Source: Chrysochromulina tobinii (lineage: Eukaryota > Haptophyta > Prymnesiales > Chrysochromulinaceae). Taken from it: a DNA stretch of 11,341 bases. The first letter of the stretch is position 1, and each line of letters begins with the position of its first letter. The stretch covers positions 1-11,341 of the forward strand of contig JWZX01002040.1 of the NCBI GenBank assembly GCA_001275005.1, in the 5' to 3' direction. Below, piece after piece: positions 5,404 through 11,341 of this stretch. The translations under genes and the position numbers were made by a program. The notes beneath the pieces were generated by a model. It was not told the origin of the DNA. It did not search any database and saw only the letters and a program-made list of their open reading frames with translations.

Positions 5404-8400
5404 TCAACCCAAGCTGGCCGCGGAGTCCCGAGTCGCCCGGGGGCTGAAGTCGCGCGTGCCCGCGCCAAGGGCCTCTTGGATCACAAGAATTCTGTCCCTG
5501 CTGATCGCGGCCGTAGCTTTGAGGGCCGCCTTGAGCTGAGGCTGGCTTGTACTGTCCTCGCCTTCGGGAGATTTACGCCCGAGCGTGCTCCTCCGCAGCA
5601 CCCTCTGGAGGTCATGTAGCAGAATACCTCCTTCGTCTCGGCTCTCGTTCCACTCGTCGAAGAGCTTGGCGAGGGCGGCGGCGGTGCATTCCAGCCCGAG
5701 CTTTTGCATCCCGATTTGGAACTCGTCACGTGAGACCCTGTTATCGCCATCCTGGTCCCACAGACGGAAAAGGTCGATCACGCGCGTCGCGTTGGTGCGG
5801 AGGTCATCGCGCAGGTGCTGTGCGACCTGGGCCCCTATCGGCTTGGCATACGGCCCCTCATCGATGATTCGCTTGCGGACGATCGGCTTGCCCACGATCT
5901 TGCGCCGCTCCTCGCGATCCTTGAGCTCCTTGATCTCGCGGCGGAGAGATGCAATCTCTCCCGTGTACAAGTCCCGATCTTGCTCTTGGAGGCGCCGAAA
6001 GTGTACCACCGCCTCGGCAAGCTCCTCCTCGTGCTTGTGCGCGAGGCGCGCGGTCAGCTCCTTGCCTCGGGCGAGCTCGAGCGTCGCCTCGAGCATCTCC
6101 TTGTCCTTGGCCTCGAGCTTGGCCGCCAGATCGAGAAGCGCCGCACGCTGCTCCTCGTTGCTCTCCGCGTGTGCCTCGTGCATCTCGGCCAACTCAGATT
6201 CAAATCTGGCGCGCTGCTCCGCGAGCAGCTGCCTGAGGAGCGCTTCATGCTCGGCTCGCAGTTTGGACCCTTCCTCATCCGCCTCGGTCACACGCCGCTC
6301 AGCCTCGCCCAGTAGCGCACCAAGGGTCTCAACCTTCGCCTTGAGCTCGGACAAATCTCCCAGGTCGTCCCGAGCTGCTGCCTTGTCATGGACGAAACTC
6401 GCCCGGTCCGCGAGGGCGTCGCGCAGCTTGCCCTTGAGCTCCGCGATCTCGTCGTCGCGGGCGGTCGTGACCATCTTGAAGTTGGTCAGCTCCGCCTTCG
6501 CCCTCCTGAGCTGCGTGTCGAGGGACGAAGAGTGCGCTTGGAGCTCCGCCAACCGAGCCGCCTCACGAGCCTGCTCGAGCTCGTTCAGCCACCCATGGAA
6601 CGCGTACATCTTCTCGGGCGCTCGCAGCTGGTTGCCCACCTGCTTGAGCCTGTCGAGCGCGTAACGCTTCGCCTGCCACAGCTCGAGCCACGCGCTCCAG
6701 CCGTTGGCGAGGCCGCGGTTGAGGATTCGGCGCATCGACTGACGTCGGAGGAGCTCGACGCGCTGCTCCTTGTCTATGGCCGCCTGCATCGCGTGCACCT
6801 GCTCCGCCGTGCCTGTGAGCTCAATTGTGAGCCGCTCGAGCGCGAGGCGATTCTCCTCAGCGAAGAGCTCGCGCGCCGTCGCGAGCTCTGCTCGCGCCTC
6901 CCGTAGCTCGTCGCCGAGGGACGTGCGCTCCTGGTCGAGGCCCGCCGCCTGCGCCACGAGCGCTGCGAGCTCCGCCGCGTTCATCTCCGCTCGCCACTCG
7001 TCCTTCCATTGAACGAAGACGCGCGTCTTCTCGGGAGCATGAAGCCGGTTGCCGCACTCGCGCAGACGCGCCATCGCGTACGTCTTCGACGACCAGAAGT
7101 CGTACCACGCAGACCAGGAGCCCGCGAGCTGACCGTTGCTCATCCGGCGCAACGCCTGCCGTCGCCCAAGCGCCCGGACCGATCATGCATGAGGAGCCAT
7201 CGGTAGCAATCAAGGGTACTCAAGGGTCGTCAGTCAGTCAGTAGAGCCCTCACCTGCCGTCGCATGAGCTCAAGCCGGGCCTCTCTCGCCTTCTCCTCGA
7301 GCATCGCCAGCTGCTCCTCGGCTGTCCCTGTGAGCGCGATCATCTGGCGCTCGAGATCCTTGACGCGCTGCTCCTCGAGCCTCTGGAGCCTGGCCTCGTA
7401 CTCGGAGGTGATGCTCGCGAGCTTCTCGCGGAGCAAGCTGCGCTCTGAGTCGAGTCCGGCTGCGCGCTGCGCCATCGCGAGGAGCTCCTTCTGCTGCTTC
7501 TCCGCTGCCGCCACGTCGTGCCAATAGCCGAAGCCGTCAGCAAGCGCCGGAGACTTGAGCCTGTTGCCGCACTCGTGGAGACGACGGAGCGCGTACGACT
7601 TGGCCTGCCACAGTGCGAGCCATGCGCCCCAGCCGCTCGCCAGGTCGCGGTTGAGCACGCGCTTGATCGCCTGCTTGCGCATCAGCTCGATCCTCTCCTC
7701 CTTCGCCTCCGCCTCGGCCTGGGCGCGCAGCCGCAGAGCCTCTGAGACGCCACCGTCGAGCTCCGTCACCCTGTTGCGCAGCGCCTGCCGATCGGCGATC
7801 ACTTCTTCGAGGGTCGCCTTCATGTTTACCAGCTGCGCCTGCAGCGCCTCGTAGGCAGACTGACCGGAGCCGAGCTGCTCCTCGAGCTGAGTCCGTTTCA
7901 GGTCTGTCCACCACGTCGCCCACGACTCGAAGGCGAGTGCGAGGCCAGGCGTGTGCAGCCGGTTGCCGCACTCGCGCAGCCGCGCCATTGCATACGTCTT
8001 TGCGAGCCAACGATCGTGCCACGCAGTCCAGCCGGCCGACAAGTCCTTGTTCTTGATGCGACGCACGGCGGAGACGCGGAAGGACTCGATGCGCTCCTCT
8101 TTCGCTTTTGCCGCCGCTTCGGCGGACACCTGCTCGAGGAGGAGCTGCTCTGTCAGAGAGGCAATCAGAGGCAATCATAGGCAATCAGAAGAGGCAACCC
8201 AGAGGCAATCAACGACATTCACACCTGCTCTTTGAGCGCTCCGAGAGGCAATCAGAGGCAATCAACGACATTCACACCTGCTCTTTGAGCGCCTGGAGAG
8301 CGCCGCCGTGCTCGTCGCCCTTGACGGCGAGCTGGCGTTTCAGCTTGTGAACCTCCTCCTCGAGGCGGGCGCGCTGCTCCGCCAGCAGCCTCTGCAGCAG

Positions 8401-10224
8401 CGTCTCGTGCTTCTCACGATGCGATGCCAACTCAGCGGCCATCTCATCCCGCGTCGCCGACGCGGCAGCAAGTGCCTTGTTCGCGGCCTCGAGGGCTGCT
8501 TCGTACCGAAGCGATCCCTCGAGCGATCCCTGCGCCTCCTGCAGCAGCTGCTCCTTGCTTCCTGCGAGCTCGATAGCCGTCGCGAGCTGTTTTCGGAGCG
8601 CTTCGATCTCGTCCTCGTGCGCCACCTTCACCATGGCGAGCTGGCCCGCCTCGAACTGCGACTGACGCAGCCGGCCCTCGAGCGACTTCTCGAGCTCGGC
8701 CGACTCGCGCTCGCGCTGGAGCTGCCGACGCTGCTCAAGTAGCCAGTTCCAGAAGCTGAAGGCACGCGCGAGCGTCGGCGAGTGCAGGTGCGCTGCCACC
8801 TGCCTGAGCCGCCGGAGGGCCGCCGTGCGCTTCACGTACAGGTCCTTCCACGCGCCCCAGCCGCGGTGTAGATTGCTGTTCATCATCCGCCGTACGATCT
8901 GTCGGCGCATCATCTCTGCCTTTTGCTGCGTCTCGCGCGCCGCCTGGCTCTGCATCTGGGTCTCGAACACGTGGCGCACGTGCGCTGCCTCGTCCTTGGC
9001 ATCGTCACGCTCAGCTCGCATCGCCATCAGCGCCTCATCGGCTTCTTTTTGCACGCGCATGAGCGCCGCATCGGCTTCCTTTTGCATGCGCGCGATCTCG
9101 GCAGCCCAATTGATCGCAAGCTCAGGCGCCAGCGCCAGCGACTCGGGCGCAAGGGGGTCGGCACCCGGGAACGGCGCGAGAGTTGCAGCGTAGATACCTG
9201 CGGCGCCGAGGGACCAGGGCGTGGACATGCATGAGGTCAGCAGCTGCGTCCGTGAAATAGGCATGCAGGCGACCGGAGGTACTGGGTGTGCGCTAGGTGC
9301 GCCTACCTTTCATCGCCTGCGCGCGCGACTTCGTCGGCCGGCTCAGCTCCACCTCCAGGTCGCGGCAGCGCTTCTTCATGTTGCTGAGCTCACGGCGGAG
9401 CCGCTGGTTTTCGTCATAGGCACTGAAGCTGCCCGCTCCAACCGGCCCCGTCTGCTCCGACCAACGCTCCGAAGCAGACGAGCTTCGGCCGGTGGCAGTG
9501 GCGGGGAGCGAGGCCGTCTCAAGATTGCGCCCTGGCGAGACCGTGCCAAATACGGCGCCGATGTGCGACGGGTCCCCGGCGCGCCGCCGCAGGTGAGTGT
9601 TCAGCTCCTCATACTCAAGCGTGCCGGAGCGATCGTTGTCGAGCGAGTCGAACGCGAGGTCGCACGTAGACTTGTGAGCGACAATGCCGAGCTTCTGCAG
9701 CGCGAGCCGGAACTCGCGCTTGTTGATCCTGCCCGACTGGTCCTCGTCAAACTCGCGGAACGTGTCGATGATCCGGTGCAGATTCTTCGCGAGCGCCAGC
9801 TTAAGCTGGCCGATGATGCCGGCCACGCTTGAACTTTGGTCCGGCCTGCCGACAGCTTGCCTGGTAATGTACATCGGATAAGGCAGCGACGGTGCTGTGC
9901 TAGGCCTATCAAGCTCGGTAAGTGACAGCACCTCGGCCGGCAAGGAGGATAGGGCTGAGTGCCCGATGGCCGCCGACGCTGAGGACGAGGACGAGTGAGG
10001 GTGGTGCATCGGCTCCAGCAAGATCTCGGGCGAGATGGGCTTGGGCGGACCCAACGACTGGTTGGGCGGCAGCCGGAAGGCGCGCGCCTGGCCGCCCGAA
10101 GACGGACGCATGACACCTTGCGCCGTGGGTCGGGAAAAAGTGGCCATCGACGCGCTAGTGACCAGCAATGAGACATCCGACATTTCGAAACCGCAGATTT
10201 GCATGCACTCACCAGCTTGTTCAT
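5404..10224 (-). CDS. EF-hand / Trp-module / coiled-coil protein, five-exon gene
   Basis: Model: complement(join(5404..7155, 7254..8144, 8278..9197, 9307..10087, 10213..10224)), 1451 residues. Order: low-complexity N-terminus; EF-hand pair with full loops (118-129 and 154-165); short coil (about 229-253); Trp-rich module R1 (359-420); long coil; modules R2-R5 from 591, 724, 863 and 1002; long coil (about 1080-1290); EF-hand pair with one canonical loop (1335-1346, DQDGDNRVSRDE) and one degenerate loop. Each module has a GWxAW core followed by AFxxW, reminiscent of Sfi1 repeats that bind centrin; I infer a calcium-responsive fibrous or basal-body/flagellar scaffold, not proven. All junctions are GT-AG, and module R4 becomes complete only after splicing. 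The third exon-four start could be 8129 instead of 8144. The start is the least certain part: a four-codon first exon ending at a GTGAGT donor is preferred because codons at 10088-10147 have low third-position GC, but an unspliced start at 10147, 10183 or 10204 is possible. It diverges from the gene at 10472. Confidence 0.8.
5722..5757 (-). other. EF-hand calcium-binding loop 3 (C-terminal)
   Basis: The loop DQDGDNRVSRDE is canonical except for Asn at position 6 in place of Gly. Its entering helix NATRVIDLFRLW and the following MQKLGL match the N-terminal EF-hand module closely. The partner segment after it (FDEWNESRDEGG...) is degenerate and probably does not bind calcium. Confidence 0.85.
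6571..6756 (-). repeat. Trp-rich module R5
   Basis: Residues 1002-1063. Core GWSAWLELWQAKRYALDRL, then QVGNQLRAP and AFHGW. It lies 139 residues after R4, and the linker before it (LTGTAEQ) is homologous to the linker before R4. Confidence 0.85.
6991..7271 (-). repeat. Trp-rich module R4, interrupted by an intron
   Basis: Residues 863-923, split by the intron at 7156-7253. Exon sequence ends in LELMRRQ and resumes with ALRRMSN, restoring the lead-in shared by the other modules; this is the strongest evidence for that splice. The core reads SWSAWYDFWSSKTYAMARL, with Ser for the usual Gly. Confidence 0.85.
7156..7253 (-). other. Intron 4 (98 bp)
   Basis: Donor CGGCAG|GTGAGG and acceptor CGGCAG|GCGTTG, both phase 0. 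Splicing joins MRRQ to ALRRMSN and completes module R4. Both junctions lie in an identical 11-bp sequence (7155-7165 and 7253-7263). A TGACTGACTGAC tract lies near the 5' end. Confidence 0.9.
7503..7688 (-). repeat. Trp-rich module R3
   Basis: Residues 724-785. Core GWGAWLALWQAKSYALRRL, then ECGNRLKSP and GFGYW. It starts with RKQAIKRVLN, the basic lead-in shared by the modules. It lies 133 residues after R2 and 139 before R4. Confidence 0.85.
7902..8087 (-). repeat. Trp-rich module R2
   Basis: Residues 591-652. Core GWTAWHDRWLAKTYAMARL, then ECGNRLHTP and AFESW. Very similar to R4 in the second helix (KTYAMARLRECGNRLH). Confidence 0.85.
8145..8277 (-). other. Intron 3 (133 bp, or 148 bp with acceptor at 8130)
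   Basis: The donor is GAGCAG|GTGTGA, phase 0, with an in-frame TGA right after it. Two in-phase acceptors exist: AGAGCAG|CTCCTC (exon starts at 8144) and GAGCAG|GTGTCC (exon starts at 8129). The choice changes the protein by five residues (LLLEQ). The intron is built largely of a 10-bp repeat and contains a second copy of its own donor. Confidence 0.75.
8157..8292. repeat. AGAGGCAATC minisatellite plus 40-bp direct repeat
   Basis: On the plus strand, exact AGAGGCAATC copies start at 8157, 8167, 8201, 8244 and 8254, with variant copies at 8177 and about 8191. A longer 40-bp identical repeat covers 8200-8239 and 8253-8292 (period 53). The second copy contains the end of an exon and the splice donor of intron 3; the first lies wholly inside the intron. 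Confidence 0.9.
8731..8916 (-). repeat. Trp-rich module R1
   Basis: Residues 359-420 of the coiled-coil protein. Core GWGAWKDLYVKRTAALRRL, then ARAFSFW. It is the most diverged of the five modules: the usual CGNRL element is replaced by VAAHL. It is followed by a long coil of the same length as that after R5. Confidence 0.85.
9025..9090 (-). repeat. 33-bp tandem duplication, in frame (11-residue hendecad x 2)
   Basis: Units 9025-9057 and 9058-9090 encode two copies of an 11-residue element (MQKEADAALMR and VQKEADEALMA) before module R1. Eleven residues make about three helix turns, so the duplication keeps coiled-coil phase. Confidence 0.85.
9198..9306 (-). other. Intron 2 (109 bp)
   Basis: Donor AAAG|GTAGGC and acceptor GCCGCAG|GTATC, both in phase 1, join ...AMK to GIYAATLAP. 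The unspliced frame hits a stop within a few codons of the donor. Another CAG at about 9240 gives the wrong phase. Confidence 0.8.
9605..9640 (-). other. EF-hand calcium-binding loop 2
   Basis: The loop DNDRSGTLEYEE fits the canonical EF-hand pattern, with Asp at 1 and 3, Gly at 6 and Glu at 12. With loop 1 it forms a complete EF-hand pair near the N-terminus. Confidence 0.9.
9713..9748 (-). other. EF-hand calcium-binding loop 1
   Basis: The loop DEDQSGRINKRE has acidic residues at positions 1 and 3, Gly at 6, Ile at 8 and Glu at 12, so it should bind calcium. It is preceded by the helix NLHRIIDTFREF. It is paired with the loop at 9605-9640. Confidence 0.9.
10088..10212 (-). other. Probable intron 1 (125 bp)
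   Basis: The donor GTGAGT directly follows ATG AAC AAG CTG, and the acceptor CAG precedes GCGCGC in phase 0. The 20 codons just upstream of the acceptor, if read as coding, have 13 of 20 G/C third positions, against about 35 of 38 just downstream, which supports intron status. An acceptor near 10156 leading to an ATG at 10147 is the alternative. Confidence 0.5.
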
Positions 10225-10362
10225 CCCTGCGCAAGTTTTTCGGGGCTACGAAAGTTTAATTGCATGCGAATACATGTACAAGTACTTTGAAAACGGATAG
10301 ATGTGGCGCTACAGAAAGTTGACGGTTTCACTACGGAAACGAAGCGCCCCGGCCCTCCCCAC

Positions 10363-10406
10363 TACCATACTGAGACTGACGCGGATGGTACTGGCTCAGT
10401 ATGGTA
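10363..10406. repeat. 12-bp perfect inverted repeat
   Basis: TACCATACTGAG at 10363-10374 pairs with CTCAGTATGGTA at 10395-10406, with a 20-base spacer. In RNA it could form a hairpin in the 5' leader of the plus gene; in DNA it could be a dyad binding site. Confidence 0.75.
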
Positions 10407-10415
10407 CTGGCTCAG
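10385..10415 (+). repeat. 15-bp direct repeat, period 16
   Basis: ATGGTACTGGCTCAG occurs at 10385-10399 and 10401-10415, separated by one T. The period of 16 is not a multiple of three, which suggests the stretch is untranslated leader rather than coding. Confidence 0.85.
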
Positions 10416-10471
10416 CGGTGCCAAGTAAGCAATGGTCGCAGGTTAAGCAGGCACATAAGCAGTCCGTGAGG

Positions 10472-11341
10472 ATGGCACAGATGCTCGATCTCATCCAGGC
10501 CGAAAACGCCTCCATCGCCAAAGTCTACGAGAACATCGTAACCAAAGTCAGCTCGGTTGAAGAACTCAAGCAAGTGGACAGGCGGCTACAGGCCGACTTA
10601 TCGTTGAATACGATGAAGGCTTGGGAGACCCGACTTGCTTTGCGTCGCGAGGCGAGCGTTCGCGATGTGTTGCATCTGTGGTGGATGACATTCTTGCGAA
10701 CGCTGCGCCCAGGCCTCGAGGAGGACGAGCTACCCATGATGGGCAAGGCGATGTACGTGCGCATGTACGAGCTCATTTTTCGCGCCTTAGCTAGCATGGA
10801 AGAGGAGCAGTATGAAGAGACAGAGGCGAGGCAGTGCGCTGAAGAGGATTGGGCGAGCGAGAGCGCATGTGACACGATGTCACGAGAGGTGTTCCTCGAC
10901 AGCGTCTTTCAGCTCGCCGACCTCTACACCGACACGACGAGTGCCACGGAGTACGCGGGGTTCCTTCGACGCCTCCTAGAGCTATGCGTGTGCAAGGGAG
11001 CCTCGCCGGACTTGTCGGACGGGATTTTTTGGGTCGTCCGTCCAATGAAGAAGAAGAAGCCCGAACCAAAGCCTGTGAAGCCAAAGGAGGAGCTGCCCGC
11101 GCCTGCGGAACCGGGGCCGCAATCGGAGAAGGAGGAGGAGCCGGAGCCGCCGCCGCCGCCGCCGCCAGCTGCGCCACCGCGAGCTGCGCCGCCGCCATCC
11201 GCGCCGCCGCCACCCAAACCGCCGCCACCCAAATATGGACGACCGCCACCAGCTGCGCTGCCGTCAACAGCCGCGCCGCCGCCCGTCGCGCCGCCGCCAG
11301 CCGGGCGGCCGCTAACTGCGCCGCCGCCTCCCGCGCCAGCC
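10472..11341 (+). CDS. Unrecognised protein with conserved-looking helical N-domain and proline-rich tail (3' partial)
   Basis: The frame is open for 290 codons to the right edge. Residues 1-190 are a compact, mostly helical region with an acidic stretch (MEEEQYEETEARQCAEEDW, 109-127) followed by SREVFLDSVFQLADLYT (137-153) and EYAGFLRRLLELCVC (160-174). This W...F..S.FQLAD.YT pattern is one I associate with protist flagellar or cytoskeletal proteins, but I cannot name the family. A lysine run (KKKK, 193-196) starts a charged KP-rich linker, then from about 209 a proline/alanine-rich tail with runs of up to seven prolines, as in FH1-type or SH3/profilin-binding regions. There is no signal peptide or membrane segment. 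I chose 10472 because its context (A at -3, G at +4) is better than that of the in-frame ATGs at 10385 and 10301, and because the upstream 16-bp-period repeat looks untranslated. Confidence 0.75.
   Translation, partial: MAQMLDLIQAENASIAKVYENIVTKVSSVEELKQVDRRLQADLSLNTMKAWETRLALRREASVRDVLHLWWMTFLRTLRPGLEEDELPMMGKAMYVRMYELIFRALASMEEEQYEETEARQCAEEDWASESACDTMSREVFLDSVFQLADLYTDTTSATEYAGFLRRLLELCVCKGASPDLSDGIFWVVRPMKKKKPEPKPVKPKEELPAPAEPGPQSEKEEEPEPPPPPPPAAPPRAAPPPSAPPPPKPPPPKYGRPPPAALPSTAAPPPVAPPPAGRPLTAPPPPAPA
11147..11341 (+). repeat. CCG/CCA-rich low-complexity tract encoding the proline-rich tail
   Basis: An imperfect trinucleotide-type tract of CCG, CCA, GCG and GCC codons runs to the window end. 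It keeps one frame without stops. The antisense frames through it are also open but only as compositional shadows (alanine/glycine/serine-rich). Confidence 0.8.

Larger units (their letters stand above)
10225..10471. promoter_or_regulatory. Divergent promoter region
   Basis: This is the only spacer between the minus-strand coiled-coil gene and the plus-strand gene at 10472, so it should contain both promoters. The stretch 10251-10290 is about 30 percent GC, in sharp contrast to the rest of the window, and holds overlapping palindromes (GCATGC, TACATGTA at 10271-10278, AAGTACTT at 10280-10287). The part nearest the plus gene carries an inverted and a direct repeat. No canonical TATA box was seen. 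Confidence 0.5.

Noticed and set aside
7156-7253. Stop codons between exons taken as evidence of a pseudogene
   Set aside because: The stops lie inside a short sequence with consensus donor and acceptor, and removal restores a conserved repeat exactly.
8157-8263. CRISPR-like array
   Set aside because: The 10-bp units are too short, mostly adjacent with no spacers, lie in a eukaryotic intron and have no cas genes nearby.
9602-10224. About 207-codon minus-strand frame beginning MNKLVSACK
   Set aside because: It reads through the GTGAGT donor in the wrong frame across the EF-hand coding region; only its first four codons are likely used.
5404-10234. Four separate minus-strand genes in place of one spliced gene
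   Set aside because: Each break has GT-AG sites in matching phase, module R4 is complete only after joining, and repeats and EF-hands are shared across the pieces.
10301-10471. Upstream in-frame ATGs at 10301 and 10385 as the start of the proline-rich gene
   Set aside because: The contexts are weaker than at 10472, and a 16-bp-period repeat plus hairpin in this stretch looks like leader sequence. Not excluded, since the frame is open.
10791-11267. Minus-strand alanine/valine-rich open frames in the right end
   Set aside because: They are shadows of the proline-rich coding tract; their composition is that of complementary GCG/CGG repeats.

Overview
The window looks like nuclear DNA of a GC-rich single-celled eukaryote, most likely a flagellated microalga. 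The signs are GT-AG introns of about 100-150 bp, strongly G/C-ending codons, long EF-hand and coiled-coil proteins, a proline-rich protein and a tyrosine-recombinase (DIRS-type) retrotransposon. A haptophyte-like alga is my best guess, because this style of EF-hand sequence is familiar from that group, but the assignment is an inference. Nothing suggests bacterial operons, tRNA or rRNA genes, or CRISPR.

Layout. (1) 1-3103, plus strand: the 3' part of a DIRS-like retroelement, one uninterrupted reading frame entering from the left edge and carrying reverse transcriptase, RNase H and tyrosine recombinase in that order. (2) 3104-3386: the 3' flank of that element and the 5' flank of the next gene, with a few short repeats. 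(3) 3387-5249, plus: an intronless gene for a pentameric ligand-gated ion channel of the type lacking the Cys-loop cysteines, with three in-frame tandem micro-duplications and a C-terminal extension of about 160 residues. (4) 5250-5403: a short gap between converging genes. (5) 5404-10224, minus: one spliced gene (my model: five exons, 1451 residues). Its protein has an EF-hand pair near the N-terminus, five copies of a Trp-rich module related in style to Sfi1 repeats, long coiled coils, and an EF-hand pair near the C-terminus. (6) 10225-10471: a divergent promoter region with an AT-rich, palindrome-dense island, a 12-bp inverted repeat and a 15-bp direct repeat. (7) 10472 to the right edge, plus: the start of a gene for an acidic protein with a long proline-rich tail, cut by the window end.

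The genes are not functionally linked in an obvious way. Calcium is a possible common theme: the coiled-coil protein has three recognisable EF-hand loops, the channel could carry cations, and the retroelement has a perfect IQ-type motif. I treat this as suggestive only.

The most interesting signals are the nested duplication history of the coiled-coil protein, two introns whose splice junctions sit inside 10-11 bp direct repeats (introner-like or duplication-born introns), a duplicated splice donor inside a 40-bp repeat, the Cys-less channel with no visible signal peptide, and an IQ motif between RNase H and recombinase in the retroelement.
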